NCBI GenBank assembly: GCA_018242295.1
Contig: JAFECE010000011.1
Coordinates: 1,054,001-1,118,000 of the forward strand
Direction of reading: 5' to 3'
Length of the DNA stretch: 64,000 nucleotides
From: Pseudomonadota bacterium
GTDB taxonomy: Bacteria > Pseudomonadota > Alphaproteobacteria > Rhizobiales > Hyphomicrobiaceae
Shown: piece by piece, positions 26,039 through 35,285 of the stretch
How the letters are laid out: each line of letters begins with the position of its first letter
Numbering within the stretch: position 1 is the first letter of the stretch
The notes under the pieces: model-generated
What the model saw: only the letters and a program-made list of their open reading frames with translations
Databases searched by the model: none
Told to the model about the DNA's origin: nothing
Program-made: the position numbers and the translations under genes

Positions 26039-26935
26039 TCACGCAAGATTGCAGTTCGTTCGCACTATGCAAGGACCAGGTCGAATCTCTTCGTGTCCGA
26101 AGACATCTCGAATAGCAAAGGATAGGCGCCGTGCCGCAGCGGTAGCGAGCCTGCTTTCGAAAAGCCGATATTCAAATGGCGGTAGTACGGGCAGCCGGTA
26201 GAGTTCGCCAACCTCTCGCATCGACGTGGGGAGCCCTTTTTCGGGAAGCACAGAGATGCCAAGTCCTGCTTCGATGCCGGCCACCAAGCCCGTCACCCCG
26301 CTGCTCGATAGCACGGCCGTCCAGCTGATCTCGTTCTGATCGAGAAGCTGTGTCGCAAGCTTCCTCCATTCACACGTGTTGTTGAAGAGGACGAGCGGTA
26401 TTGGTTTGTCCGGAACAAGTTTGAAGTCATTGGAGGCGACCCAGATCCGGTTGTCGTATCCGAGCAACGGACTATCGGTGTTCCCGACTTCACAATTTAA
26501 TATCGCAACATCTAGCTCGCCATCCTCGAACGCAACACGCACCTCCGGCCCGATAGCGATTTTCACTTCTAGTTCAACGCCTGGATGGCGCTGCGCAAAA
26601 TGAGCAAGCAGCAACGCCAGTACCTTCGAGTCAAAATATTCGGGCGCGCCGAAGCGGACGCGTCCCGCGATTTCCATGCCATTGAACGCGCTTTCCGCTT
26701 CGCTATGGAGGGCAAGGATGCGGCGCGCAAAGCCGACCAGGATCTCACCGTCGGCGGTCAGCGCGACACGGCGGCCGTCCCGCTCGAAGATTTTTCGCAT
26801 CAACTGATCTTCAAGTCGCTTGATGTGTAGGCTGACTGCAGGCTGCGTGAGGTTCACCATCGCGGCGGCTTTAGTGAAGCTGCCAGTCTCGACGATGGCC
26901 ACAAGGGTGCGAAGCTGGGCGGTTTCGAAGATCAT
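26039..26935 (-). CDS. LysR-family transcriptional regulator
   Basis: 298 residues from ATG 26935 (MIFETAQLRTLVAIVETGSF). The winged HTH runs through SFTKAAAMVNLTQPAVSLHIKRLE (cited as FTKAAAMVNLTQ and AVSLHIKRLE, residues ~18-45). The C-terminal effector domain follows with the LPEKGLP block near its end. It probably binds a small ligand and controls a divergent or nearby promoter. The upstream neighbour is a broken DUF2182 gene, so its old target may be lost. Ligand unknown. Confidence 0.88.
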   Translation of the reverse strand: MIFETAQLRTLVAIVETGSFTKAAAMVNLTQPAVSLHIKRLEDQLMRKIFERDGRRVALTADGEILVGFARRILALHSEAESAFNGMEIAGRVRFGAPEYFDSKVLALLLAHFAQRHPGVELEVKIAIGPEVRVAFEDGELDVAILNCEVGNTDSPLLGYDNRIWVASNDFKLVPDKPIPLVLFNNTCEWRKLATQLLDQNEISWTAVLSSSGVTGLVAGIEAGLGISVLPEKGLPTSMREVGELYRLPVLPPFEYRLFESRLATAAARRLSFAIRDVFGHEEIRPGPCIVRTNCNLA

Positions 26936-26942
26936 CGCTTCA

Positions 26943-27179
26943 TCAGTTATGGCTCTGGCAATGGCTGGCCAACACTTTAAAAAGATACAGGCCCTCCTGT
27001 CCTCTCGATAACAATAGACTAGCGGCCAGCCCGCACAGGGCAAGGCCAATCACTTTCTCGAGAGCCGCCGCGGCGGGAAGCGTCTTTTCAAGGATGGCAA
27101 TAAGCGAAAGTACGGCCATCCAGGCCATTCGTGGGCGTTGATTGCTGTCGCAGCAAAATCTACGCAGCAACGCATCCAA
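26943..27179 (-). pseudogene. C-terminal remnant of a DUF2182 membrane protein
   Basis: The last ~78 codons read MAWMAVLSLIAILEKTLP and IGLALCGLAASLLL, the typical final two helices of DUF2182 proteins (predicted metal-binding integral membrane proteins, usually ~250 residues). The five conserved N-terminal helices are absent, and bases 27180-27351 hold no continuation. It ends eight bases before the LysR start. Likely a decayed gene. Confidence 0.6.
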
Positions 27180-27351
27180 GACAAATGAAGATTTGAAATG
27201 AGTCGTTCACTTCCGCCTATGCATTCGCGAGCTACCGCCTTCCCGAAAGGAAGATGAAGTTTCGTTATGCCCGCATAACAAACTCTCGTTGGAAGCTCGT
27301 TCCGCTCCCATGTCAGACTGGGCGCATGGAAGTTTTCATCGGGAGAGCGAC

Positions 27352-27747
27352 ATGGAACGCATGCCGACGATCATAACGATGCTGTTGATCGCTACGAGCC
27401 CCGCGGCGGCGCTGGATCGTACCTTCGAAACCGGCGTGGAGAACACGCTTAAAGCCAGTGTGCCGAAGGATTGGTTCTTGCGGGCAAGCTGGCGGGACAC
27501 GACACTCGTGGTCTTTGTCTCGCCGCCCGTTCCTCAGTCGTTTGAGATTTGGTACGACTCGGACCGCCAGAAAACTGTGCTCGAGGATTTGTGCAAGGCC
27601 GTGCCTCAATCGATATGGGGCAATGTCGGCGGCGATAAAGATATCGCCATGGAGCAGGTCGTGGGCGGCAATGGTGGCAAAGGAAGCTGGCGCCTCTCCT
27701 GTCGACACTATCTGGCAGAGCTTAACGAGCAGAAGAAGACGAACTGA
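27352..27747 (+). CDS. Small secreted protein of unknown function
   Basis: 131 residues from ATG 27352 (GGGAGAGC seven bases upstream). The segment TIITMLLIATSPAAA is a signal peptide with cleavage before LDRTF. The mature part has two Cys (DLCKAVP, LSCRHYL) that could pair in the periplasm. No family is recognised. A longer start at 27289 would spoil the signal peptide. Confidence 0.65.
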   Translation: MERMPTIITMLLIATSPAAALDRTFETGVENTLKASVPKDWFLRASWRDTTLVVFVSPPVPQSFEIWYDSDRQKTVLEDLCKAVPQSIWGNVGGDKDIAMEQVVGGNGGKGSWRLSCRHYLAELNEQKKTN

Positions 27748-27860
27748 TTCCGCCGGAATATCAGCTTCATTGCTTTGGCTAATCGGGTAATGCTTACAAG
27801 GTTGCGCCTTACCTCGATCTTGTCGATGCTGATTGGGTGCCCGTGTACGTCGATTATTTC

Positions 27861-27883
27861 GCCGGCGTTACATGCACGCCGGC
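27861..27883. terminator. 8-bp inverted repeat between convergent genes
   Basis: GCCGGCGT (27861-27868) and ACGCCGGC (27876-27883), seven-base loop, between convergent stops at 27747 and 27898. No T run, so only a possible terminator. Confidence 0.4.
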
Positions 27884-27897
27884 TCGGCGGGAATCCG

Positions 27898-28686
27898 TCA
27901 TGGGCTTGTAGCCAGCCCTTTTGCGCGATTCTTATTCTTCGCAGCTTCGATGTTCTTAATTCCAACCGTAGTAGCCGACGTAAAATCGGCGTCGGCGATG
28001 TCGGCATCATTGAAATCTGCGCCATCGAAATTTGAGCCGCCCAGTTCCGCCGCGCTCATGTTTGCTCCGGTGAAATTGGCTCGTTGAAGAGATGAAAATT
28101 CTATCAGGGCGCGATGCATATTGGCCCCTTTGAAGGAGGCGCCGTCGAGGTTCGTATTTCTGAATGTCCCTCTCATCAGTCCCATCGATTGATTGCTTTC
28201 ATTAGGCGATAGATTGGCACCATCCAGAATCGCATCCTTCATGCTGGCTTTAGAGAAATCACCTGCGATATGTGCGCCTGACAAATCCGCTCCATCGAGA
28301 TCGGCTCCCTGAAGCTGGGTTTGGAACATGCTCGCTCCTCGCAAATTCGCCCCACTCCAATTTGACTTGAGCGACCAGGCAGAGTCGAGGTTCACGCCGT
28401 CGAGGTTGGAATGTGATAAGTTTGCGTGCATCAGGCGCGCAGCCTGAAGATTGACTTGTCGCAAGTCCATATTCGACAGGTCGAGATTGTTGAGCGCCTT
28501 CCCCGACAGATTCAGCTTTTCGCCTGTCTTCAGCGCCTTGATGCCAGCCTCGATATCGGCACGGCTCATTTCACTTTTCGTATAGGCATCAGTGCTGAAA
28601 TCGACCTGGTCCGTCATGCTTTGAGCCGACGCGACGGGTGCGGTTGCCAGTAGCGACAGGCCTAGGCACAAAAGGAATAACCTCAC
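27898..28686 (-). CDS. Secreted pentapeptide-repeat protein
   Basis: 262 residues from GTG 28686, with AGGAGGAG upstream. The first 21 residues are a signal peptide ending SAQ. From about residue 60 on it is built from A(D/N)LXX-type pentapeptides (for example LDLSNMDLRQVNLQAARLMHANL is made of such units), giving a right-handed quadrilateral beta helix. The signal peptide argues against a Qnr-type DNA mimic and for a periplasmic or surface role. Function unknown. Confidence 0.85.
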   Translation of the reverse strand: MRLFLLCLGLSLLATAPVASAQSMTDQVDFSTDAYTKSEMSRADIEAGIKALKTGEKLNLSGKALNNLDLSNMDLRQVNLQAARLMHANLSHSNLDGVNLDSAWSLKSNWSGANLRGASMFQTQLQGADLDGADLSGAHIAGDFSKASMKDAILDGANLSPNESNQSMGLMRGTFRNTNLDGASFKGANMHRALIEFSSLQRANFTGANMSAAELGGSNFDGADFNDADIADADFTSATTVGIKNIEAAKNKNRAKGLATSP

Positions 28687-28818
28687 TCGTTTCTCCTCCT
28701 TTGGATTTTCGGTGATTTTGGCCGCCGCACACGAGTCGGTATGCGACCAAAGTCACTGAGGACGACCGGTAAGAAAGTTCTATCGACGACAACTGTACTT
28801 AGCTGGGGCATGACATTA

Positions 28819-29955
28819 CTAAGCTATTGTTATACTACCGGCATCATCACTTCCCGTTCCGCGGAGTCTTCGAAGCGTATCGGCTACTGCAAGGGTGGCT
28901 GCCTCCACGGCTCCGGCCAAATAACCCGGTTCGATTGGACTGGTCTCGCTTCCGGCCAGAGTAAGTCTGTCCTGCCAAACACCACTTACCCACGGTGCAT
29001 GATTAGGCTCGAGATGACCGTCCGCACCGCGATCCTCCGCCGTCGCAGTTAGTGGATCAGCGGCCCAATCCTTCAACAGAGTCGCACGCGCAGACCGGGC
29101 TTCCGCACCAAAGATGCGTTCGAATTGTTCAAGACACATGGACGCCAGAGCATCCTTGCCCAACGCAGTGCGCTGTTCGATAGGGACGCCAAGGAAACCG
29201 AAGAGAGCCGCATCCCCGTAGGCCGTTGTCGCATCGTGCATCTCCACCATGGGGCCGACCATGCTTTGAGCTGTTCCTGACAGACCGACATCTCGCCAGA
29301 ACGGCCGGTCATAAAGTGCGAAGAATTTTGCATGTGGAGCCATCCAGGTCGGCGTTTTTCGCCAGCGAAGCGCGGTCGTCTCATCAAGGGACGGCGTAAA
29401 TGAAATGGTTGCCTCCAATAACCGGGGTGGAAGCGCAGCAATGACATATCCGGCGGCAAGTTGGTTGCGGCTTCCGTCGCCGTTAACGATTGTCAGCTCG
29501 ACCGCACTTTCGTTTGCCGCCATTGCGATCACATTTGTATTGAATTGAATGCGCCTCGGAGGCAATTCCCGAGCGAGCGCACGCACCAAAGCTGTCGTGC
29601 CGTCGACGAGACGCATCGATTGGGGACCCTGAAAGACGCCGCGATACCGCTGCGATCGCTCTCGCGAAATCCGCTCAAAAATAACGTCGCCTTTGCTGTG
29701 CTGTTCGAACGCCGGGAGACCAAGTTCGTCTACGAGCTTTCCCAATGCGGGCTGCATCGCGGGCCAATACCACGACGGCCCAAGGTCATAGCCAACTTCG
29801 GACGGTTGTCCGGTCTGGTCCACGGTCAAAATTCGGCCGCCAAGGCGACCTCGCGCTTCCAGCAGCACGAAATCGACGCCTGCCATATGTAGAAGCCGAG
29901 AGGCATAAAGCCCGGCGAGTCCGCCGCCGATAACCGCCACATCACTTCGGATCAA
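28819..29955 (-). CDS. FAD-dependent amine oxidase family protein
   Basis: 378 residues from TTG 29955, chosen for AGGGGG five bases upstream. The Rossmann motif VIGGGLAGLYASRLL is at the very start, then VLLEARGRLGGRI, the hallmark of the monoamine oxidase/phytoene desaturase superfamily. The C-terminal FAD site is LTLAGSETSPIEPGYLAGAVEAA. It oxidises an amine or another CH-NH/CH-CH bond; substrate unknown. It forms a minus-strand run with the DUF2938 and SDR genes, 31 bases after the former. Confidence 0.85.
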   Translation of the reverse strand: MIRSDVAVIGGGLAGLYASRLLHMAGVDFVLLEARGRLGGRILTVDQTGQPSEVGYDLGPSWYWPAMQPALGKLVDELGLPAFEQHSKGDVIFERISRERSQRYRGVFQGPQSMRLVDGTTALVRALARELPPRRIQFNTNVIAMAANESAVELTIVNGDGSRNQLAAGYVIAALPPRLLEATISFTPSLDETTALRWRKTPTWMAPHAKFFALYDRPFWRDVGLSGTAQSMVGPMVEMHDATTAYGDAALFGFLGVPIEQRTALGKDALASMCLEQFERIFGAEARSARATLLKDWAADPLTATAEDRGADGHLEPNHAPWVSGVWQDRLTLAGSETSPIEPGYLAGAVEAATLAVADTLRRLRGTGSDDAGSITIA

Positions 29956-29986
29956 GCTAGCCCCCTGCGAGAATGTTTGGCCACTG

Positions 29987-30496
29987 TTACGCCGTCGTCG
30001 GCCAATACTGGGCGAGCAACCATCCAGTCGCATACATGCCGAGGCCAAAGACTGAATGGCTCACTACGCTCTTGAGCCGCGTGAGGTTTGGCTTGGGCGT
30101 TCGAGATCCAGCAACACCCAGTCCCATCCCAGGCATCATGACGAAGTAGGGTGCGGCTAGCAGCATCCATGCGAGAGCCAGCGGAGGAAGAAGTTTCGGC
30201 TGTTCCAGCCAGGCCTTTCCCCAGAGGGCCAGAAGGAGGAGCCCATAGCTGAGGCCAATTACGTAATGTCCGACCCAGCCGATAGCCAACTCTCCCTTTA
30301 TCGGCTCCGTTTTGTCGATTGCTTTATGCAAGAACCGACCGCGTGCCATGTTCCCGAACCACCGGCCCACCATCGCCCAATTCGTAGCTGAGACGCCGAG
30401 CACGCGCGCCATGAAGAAAGCGTAGAGATCAAGGACAATGGTGCCGCCAACGCCAACCAGTGCCGACTTGTGTAAGATTTGCAGAGCGCTGCTCAT
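29987..30496 (-). CDS. DUF2938 family membrane protein
   Basis: 169 residues with about four membrane helices. The VGVGGTIVLDLYAFFMARVLG start, ATNWAMVGRWFGNMARGRFLHKAI and the WVGHYVIGLSYGLLLL helix are typical of DUF2938. Function unknown; its gene lies between an oxidoreductase and an SDR on the same strand. Confidence 0.8.
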   Translation of the reverse strand: MSSALQILHKSALVGVGGTIVLDLYAFFMARVLGVSATNWAMVGRWFGNMARGRFLHKAIDKTEPIKGELAIGWVGHYVIGLSYGLLLLALWGKAWLEQPKLLPPLALAWMLLAAPYFVMMPGMGLGVAGSRTPKPNLTRLKSVVSHSVFGLGMYATGWLLAQYWPTTA

Positions 30497-30530
30497 CCCT
30501 TGCCTTCGCGTTCTTTATTGAACAGACCAC

Positions 30531-31274
30531 TCACAATTCGGCGCGACCGCCATCGACCACGAGTTCGGCGCCGAGCATGTAGCTTGAAGCATCGCTTGCG
30601 AGGAATAGAACAGCCGAAGCGACTTCTTCAGGACGTCCCATGCGCCCAAGCGGCACCTGCGCTCCGACTTTATCTGTGTAATTCCTGAACTCATCTTCAG
30701 TTTGATTGTTGCCACGATGGATCGGAGTCTCGATCGAGCCGGGGCTGACCGCGTTGACGCGTATTCCCTGACCGAGCAGCTCTGCCGCCAATGTTCGCGT
30801 AAAGGAGCGCACCGCCGCCTTCGACGCCGAAAGAATGGCGCGGCCAGGTGTGCCCACCTGGTTGAGCCATGAAGTGTTGAGGATGATTGAGCCGCCCTGG
30901 CGCATGAGCGGCAATATGGCCTGTACCGTGAAGAACACCCCCTTCACGTTGACGTCCATAATTTTCTGGTACGTCGCTTCGTCGGTGCTGGCGATAGGGG
31001 TTCCGATCGCCACGCCTGCGTTGGCGAACAGGATATCAACCGTGCCAAATTTTTCCGCCAGCTTTTCTCTCAGTCGCGAAAGATCTTCTATCGATGTGAC
31101 GTCGCCTTGGATCGGAACCACGCCGTCGCCCAACTCGCTGGCCGCATGGTCAAGTTTTTCGCGATTGCGGCCTGTAATGGCGACGTGCGCGCCCTTGTTC
31201 CGAAGCAGCCGCGCAGTTGCGAGGCCGATACCGCTCGACCCTCCTGTTATCAGTGCCGTCTTACCGCGAAGCAT
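30531..31274 (-). CDS. SDR-family oxidoreductase lacking the catalytic Tyr
   Basis: 247 residues from ATG 31274. The NAD(P) motif TGGSSGIGLATARLL, the ANAGV motif (FANAGVAIG) and the catalytic Ser in LNTSWL are present. The YxxxK motif reads LSASK instead: Leu stands where the catalytic Tyr should be (checked on the DNA). The C-terminal VDGGRAEL is normal. Either the protein has lost classical activity, or uses another residue. Divergent from the LysR gene at 31397, which probably regulates it. Confidence 0.88.
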   Translation of the reverse strand: MLRGKTALITGGSSGIGLATARLLRNKGAHVAITGRNREKLDHAASELGDGVVPIQGDVTSIEDLSRLREKLAEKFGTVDILFANAGVAIGTPIASTDEATYQKIMDVNVKGVFFTVQAILPLMRQGGSIILNTSWLNQVGTPGRAILSASKAAVRSFTRTLAAELLGQGIRVNAVSPGSIETPIHRGNNQTEDEFRNYTDKVGAQVPLGRMGRPEEVASAVLFLASDASSYMLGAELVVDGGRAEL

Positions 31275-31396
31275 CGCCCTAACCTTTTGCCTTTTTGGAC
31301 ACTTGTCTGACTGCTGCATCTGGGCGAGTCAAAAGTAATCTACCGCTAAGAAAGAAAATCTTTGTCGATCTTATCCAGTGGGCTATCCAGGGGCTC

Positions 31397-32413
31397 ATGA
31401 GATCTCTCACGCGATTGAAGTCCTTGCAGGCCCTAGAGGCTACCGCACGCCACGGCAGCTTCGTCGGCGCCGCATCCGAACTCGACGTTACCCCCGCTGC
31501 CGTCGGGCAAATGGTCCGCTCGCTTGAGGATTGGGTGGGATATCCTCTCTTCAAACGAACCCGCTCAGGAGCGGAGCGGCTTGCGCCCGTCGACGAAGTG
31601 CGGGCAGCCCTTGAGGATATCGCTCAGGGTCTGGATAACCTCGAAGCGGGATTGAAAAAGCTGCGCGGGCGCAGGGCGCGCTCGGTGGTCGTCGTCACGG
31701 CCTCACAGGCAATCGTCGCGAACTGGCTTATTTCCCGCCTCGATGACTTTGCTTCGACCTATCCCAACATAGACGTCCGGCTCGACGTCTCGGATCGCGT
31801 GATTGATCTGGCGCAGGATGAAGCAGACATTGGCATCCGTTGCGGTCTCGGGTCATGGAAAGGCGTGAGGGCGACGCACTTGATGGATGAAGAGATTATA
31901 GCCGTCTGTCATCAACGCCTTCCGCCGAAGGATCGGAACGTCACCGCTGGTTGGATTGCCCGCCAGACACTTATCCATGATGGCACGCCGCACCCCGGTG
32001 GCGATTTCCCAACCTGGACCGAATGGCTCTTGCGAGTGGGCGCAAACCGCGTCCCCGCCGATCGAGGGCTGAAGATCAACTCCACAGCCGCCGTCATTCA
32101 AGCTGCTATCGCAAGCCGTGGTGTTGCCTTGGTCCGTAAAGCACTTGTGGATCATGAACTCGAGAGTGGTCGGCTCGTTCACCTCATGCCTGCCAATCGC
32201 TGGCCCGTGAAATGGGCTTATTATGTGGTGGCGTCCGCCAAGGCGCTCCGGCGCGACGAAGTGTGTGCATTTCACGATTGGCTTGTGCGAATAGCGACGC
32301 GGCAAAAGCACGTTCCCGACGTGCTTCGCAATTGTTCAACACGGAAAGAAACAAATCAGCGACGCGATGATCGCGTACCCAAACGTCGAAACAAACCCCT
32401 TGTCAGGGACTAG
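31397..32413 (+). CDS. LysR-family regulator, GcvA-like
   Basis: 338 residues from ATG 31397 with AGGGG six bases upstream. N-terminal HTH: LQALEATARHGSFVGAASEL and VTPAAVGQMVRSLED, the A-x-x-L-x-V-T-x-x-A-V form of GcvA/AmpR-like members. The effector domain includes ADIGIRCGLGSWKG. The C-terminus has an extra basic tail (~30 residues). It is divergent from the SDR gene and is likely to control it. Confidence 0.87.
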   Translation: MRSLTRLKSLQALEATARHGSFVGAASELDVTPAAVGQMVRSLEDWVGYPLFKRTRSGAERLAPVDEVRAALEDIAQGLDNLEAGLKKLRGRRARSVVVVTASQAIVANWLISRLDDFASTYPNIDVRLDVSDRVIDLAQDEADIGIRCGLGSWKGVRATHLMDEEIIAVCHQRLPPKDRNVTAGWIARQTLIHDGTPHPGGDFPTWTEWLLRVGANRVPADRGLKINSTAAVIQAAIASRGVALVRKALVDHELESGRLVHLMPANRWPVKWAYYVVASAKALRRDEVCAFHDWLVRIATRQKHVPDVLRNCSTRKETNQRRDDRVPKRRNKPLVRD

Positions 32414-32742
32414 GCAATGCGAATTTTCCTACCCTAAGCCACGTCGGCATCTGACCCCAAAGCGGACGTTAGCGATCATCGCTGCTGCCATTGCGCAAAA
32501 GAGCAAAAATTGGGGAACAATTGAGCGCCATCCGATGGCGAACCATGGGTGCTTCACGTACGACAGCTGAATTCCGAAATGAAGACGTGGATATTGTCCA
32601 ACTTTCGCTCACCGTAACGCTCGGCTTAGGTCGGAAATGTCAACCACGCGGCGCCCATCGCAAACTCACGAATTTGTAAGGGCAGCTGACGTCCAGTGAT
32701 CCAGCAAGAGCCGAAACCTGGTCGTTGCAAGACCGTTCGCAC

Positions 32743-32757
32743 GGTATAATATAATAG
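32743..32757. promoter_or_regulatory. AT-rich Zur-like box upstream of the His-rich gene
   Basis: GGTATAATATAATAG lies in an otherwise GC-rich gap (32414-32940) that has no gene. Its TATAATATAA core resembles the alphaproteobacterial Zur site and recurs, in part, at 34687-34704 before the DUF2946 gene. A plain -10 box (TATAAT) is the alternative reading. Confidence 0.45.
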
Positions 32758-32940
32758 CGTATTCGAACGACGCCTTCGTGCTGCGGAAGGCTCGGACTTT
32801 TGAAGAAACCGGTCACAATCAGAAAGATGTTGGCCGATCTGGTGCGCCCACGCACGCATATCTTTTTTGACTGGCTGGAAGGCAATGTCGGCGAGAACGC
32901 CGAGATCGGCGTAGATCAATTTTTAGATGGAGAGATTACC

Positions 32941-33300
32941 ATGACCAACAGTAACCTCCCGCACCACGCCCATCATTCTCATGTCCACGGACCCGGTTGC
33001 GGTCACATAGCCGTTCGGCATAGCGGTCACATCGATTATCTCCACGATTCCCATCTAGATCATCCGCATGGGGATCACGTGGACGAACACGTGATCGAAG
33101 TTACAGAAAAAAATCCCGTTCGCTGCACGCCGGAACATCAATGTGGCGGGCATGATAAGACCCACGTCCATGGAAAGGGTTGCGGACACGAAGCTGTTCC
33201 GCACGGCGATCACATTGACTACTTGGTCAATGGTCATCTCCATCATCCCCATGGGGACCATTGCGACGATCACGGCCCACTGGAAATCGTAAAGAATTGA
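32941..33300 (+). CDS. Histidine-rich metal-binding protein with two tandem repeats
   Basis: 119 residues from ATG 32941 (GGAGAG upstream); the frame is open further up but that part looks non-coding. Two copies of a ~35-residue unit can be aligned: HGPGCGHIAVRHSGHIDYLH...HPHGDHVDEH, then HGKGCGHEAVPHGDHIDYL...HPHGDHCDDHG. About a quarter of residues are His. It should bind several Zn, Ni or Co ions, as a store or chaperone. No signal peptide, so cytoplasmic. The AT-rich box upstream and the TonB receptor downstream point to zinc. Confidence 0.82.
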   Translation: MTNSNLPHHAHHSHVHGPGCGHIAVRHSGHIDYLHDSHLDHPHGDHVDEHVIEVTEKNPVRCTPEHQCGGHDKTHVHGKGCGHEAVPHGDHIDYLVNGHLHHPHGDHCDDHGPLEIVKN

Positions 33301-33384
33301 GCGCGCTTTGCAGGTCGTTTCTGGACTAATTGTGCCGTGCGACCAAGCAACGGGACGTCATTTCAGTTCGGGAGGATTGGTCCA

Positions 33385-34359
33385 GTGCATTTGGCATCGC
33401 CGATTTTCACGGCCGTCGTTGTTTTATGCGCTAGCTCGGGCCTGTTTGCGGGTAGCGCGCCATCACCTATTCCTGCGTGGTTGAAGGAACACGTAGGTGA
33501 AGGCGAAGATCAAATAGCAGGACCTGTCTTCGAACGGGCGCGCGCGCTCTATTTTCGCAAGACGGCAGAAGGCGAAATCAGAAATCCCTGTTACTTCGCC
33601 ATGGACGCCACACGGCCTCACGCATTGAGCGACGGACGTTTGGGGAAGCGCTTCTATATCATCTGTGAAGCCGCGCGATCCTTTCACGCGATTCCGGCGG
33701 GACACGGCGGCGGGCGCGATTTGCAGGGCGTCGCTGATTTTTCAAATGGAAGACGCTGCGCCAGGAACTTCAGCAACGCGATAGACTCAAAGTTGACAGC
33801 GGGTGGCGACTACATAACGGGGGATGAGAAAACTTCCTTCAAAGGTTACTATCGGTCAGTCGCCGGTCGAGACATGATCCTTGAGCGCACGTTTCTCGCA
33901 TTCCACGGCGAAGGAGAAACGGCCAATGCGAGACTGCGTGAAATCGGCGGACACGCCGCGCTTGCGCTAAAAAAAGTATGTCTTCGAAAAAAGCCAGACA
34001 GCTTTTATGCAAACGGGGATGGGTTCGTCCAATATGGTGAGCTCATAAACTATGCCGACGGGCGCAGCGACGGTTGCACAAGTTGGTCGCCCGCCGACGC
34101 GCAAGCCATCATTGCCATGGTGAAACATGCTCCGACAACGCTCTACATCTACCCCGAGGCTGCCGACATAGAGGCCGTCGCAAGAGCGGCAACCGCCAGG
34201 CAATCCCGGGACGGCACGTATTGGAGCGCCTACTGCCTCGATCAAATTCAATCGCCAAGATTTTGGGAACGCGAAGCGCTCGAACCACTCCTTGCGCAAT
34301 ATGAAAAGGATCATCCCTCCGCCCCGCCCCAGCCGCCTCCGATTTGCAAGGAACCATGA
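33385..34359 (+). CDS. Secreted murein L,D-transpeptidase-like protein
   Basis: 324 residues from GTG 33385, chosen for GGGAGG nine bases upstream; GTG 33337 is possible. A signal peptide ends near SGLFAGSA. The C-terminal GRSDGCTSW block has the Cys of the YkuD_2/murein L,D-transpeptidase family, with HGEGETANARLREIGGHAAL ahead of it, including the likely catalytic His in FHGEG. It would cross-link or modify peptidoglycan in the periplasm. Zn link only by position. Confidence 0.62.
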   Translation: MHLASPIFTAVVVLCASSGLFAGSAPSPIPAWLKEHVGEGEDQIAGPVFERARALYFRKTAEGEIRNPCYFAMDATRPHALSDGRLGKRFYIICEAARSFHAIPAGHGGGRDLQGVADFSNGRRCARNFSNAIDSKLTAGGDYITGDEKTSFKGYYRSVAGRDMILERTFLAFHGEGETANARLREIGGHAALALKKVCLRKKPDSFYANGDGFVQYGELINYADGRSDGCTSWSPADAQAIIAMVKHAPTTLYIYPEAADIEAVARAATARQSRDGTYWSAYCLDQIQSPRFWEREALEPLLAQYEKDHPSAPPQPPPICKEP

Positions 34360-34686
34360 GCCGAAGTGCGGCCTTCATCGGGCGTGGCCTTTTTGGGCTT
34401 GGCTTTCTGCTGCTGGGAAACAGTGCATCCTTGTGATGGTCGCGTCATGCGACGGAAGTCGTCGGCAATAAGTGGAGAGGATGCGAAATCTTTCGGCGCG
34501 CGCAATGACCGGTAGCCATTTTCCGCCGCACAGAGGGCTCGTCGGTTTTGGCGTGATGCCTGTGATGTCTATGCGCATCTGTCATTGCTGAGGAAGTCGA
34601 AGCATATCGGAACCTCGTTCGCATCACCTTCGCGCGAAAACGATCGGTCAATCCTAGTGGCAGTACAGTGACAGCCTTTGACATGT

Positions 34687-34704
34687 AGTATGTTATAATA
34701 TCCG
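34687..34704. promoter_or_regulatory. Zur-like AT-rich box upstream of the DUF2946/TonB genes
   Basis: GTATGTTATAATATCCG contains TGTTATAATAT, the left half and centre of the TGTTATAATATAACA-like Zur consensus as I recall it. It is 32 bases before the DUF2946 start. The rest of 34360-34735 has no gene. Confidence 0.5.
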
Positions 34705-34735
34705 AATTACTAGGCGCTGTTTCTAGGCGGTTGGG

Positions 34736-35113
34736 GTGAGAGTGAGACAGTTGAGGCATGACAGTCGGGTTCGCTGGCTAGCGCTCTTCTCGCTTGCGCT
34801 TCAATTTGCGTTGTCCTTCGGTCACGTTCACAATCACAATCTAGAGTACCGCCTCTTCGCGGCGGAAACCGACGCTCATTGCGAGCAGCCTCTCAAGTCG
34901 TCATGTCGTCTGCCGGACCGTGATGACAATGACGAAGGTCTTTGCTCGATTTGCAAGTCCATGGCCATCGCGGCATCGCTCGCGATTTTTGCGCTGCCTG
35001 CGTTCGTCGCACCCCAATTCCGTTTCCGTCCCATCGCACCTCAAGCACATAGAAAATCACTTTCTTATGCAGTAACCGCGCAGTTTCGTGCGAGGGCCCC
35101 GCCGATCCGCTGA
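34736..35113 (+). CDS. DUF2946-like small membrane/periplasmic protein
   Basis: 125 residues from GTG 34736. One N-terminal hydrophobic segment (WLALFSLALQFALSFGHVHNH) is followed by a His pair and a Cys motif EGLCSICKSMAIAASLA that fits the DUF2946 pattern of HxH and CxxC. A second hydrophobic helix follows. Members lie next to metal-uptake TonB receptors. It precedes the receptor gene by about 170 bases on the same strand. Metal handling is inferred. Confidence 0.6.
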   Translation: MRVRQLRHDSRVRWLALFSLALQFALSFGHVHNHNLEYRLFAAETDAHCEQPLKSSCRLPDRDDNDEGLCSICKSMAIAASLAIFALPAFVAPQFRFRPIAPQAHRKSLSYAVTAQFRARAPPIR

Positions 35114-35285
35114 GACCGCTTGCTCCGCCGTTGCTGCTCGTTCGAACTCGAACCAAGAGTACGTCTTGCTACGAGGCGGCTGAGCACACCTCACCTTCTT
35201 CTACTTTAGCCAAACGATGAGGCGTCGCCACGCTTCCGCGCGTGCCAACACGCGGCTTGCGAGCCGAGCTTGGAGTATATCTGTT

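Noticed and set aside
27898-28686. Qnr-type fluoroquinolone-resistance protein
   Set aside because: The pentapeptide repeats are similar in form, but the protein has a signal peptide, so a cytoplasmic DNA-gyrase protector is unlikely.
32800-32940. N-terminal extension of the His-rich gene to 32800
   Set aside because: The extension has no His and lacks resemblance to the repeats, and ATG 32941 has a clear GGAGAG ribosome site.
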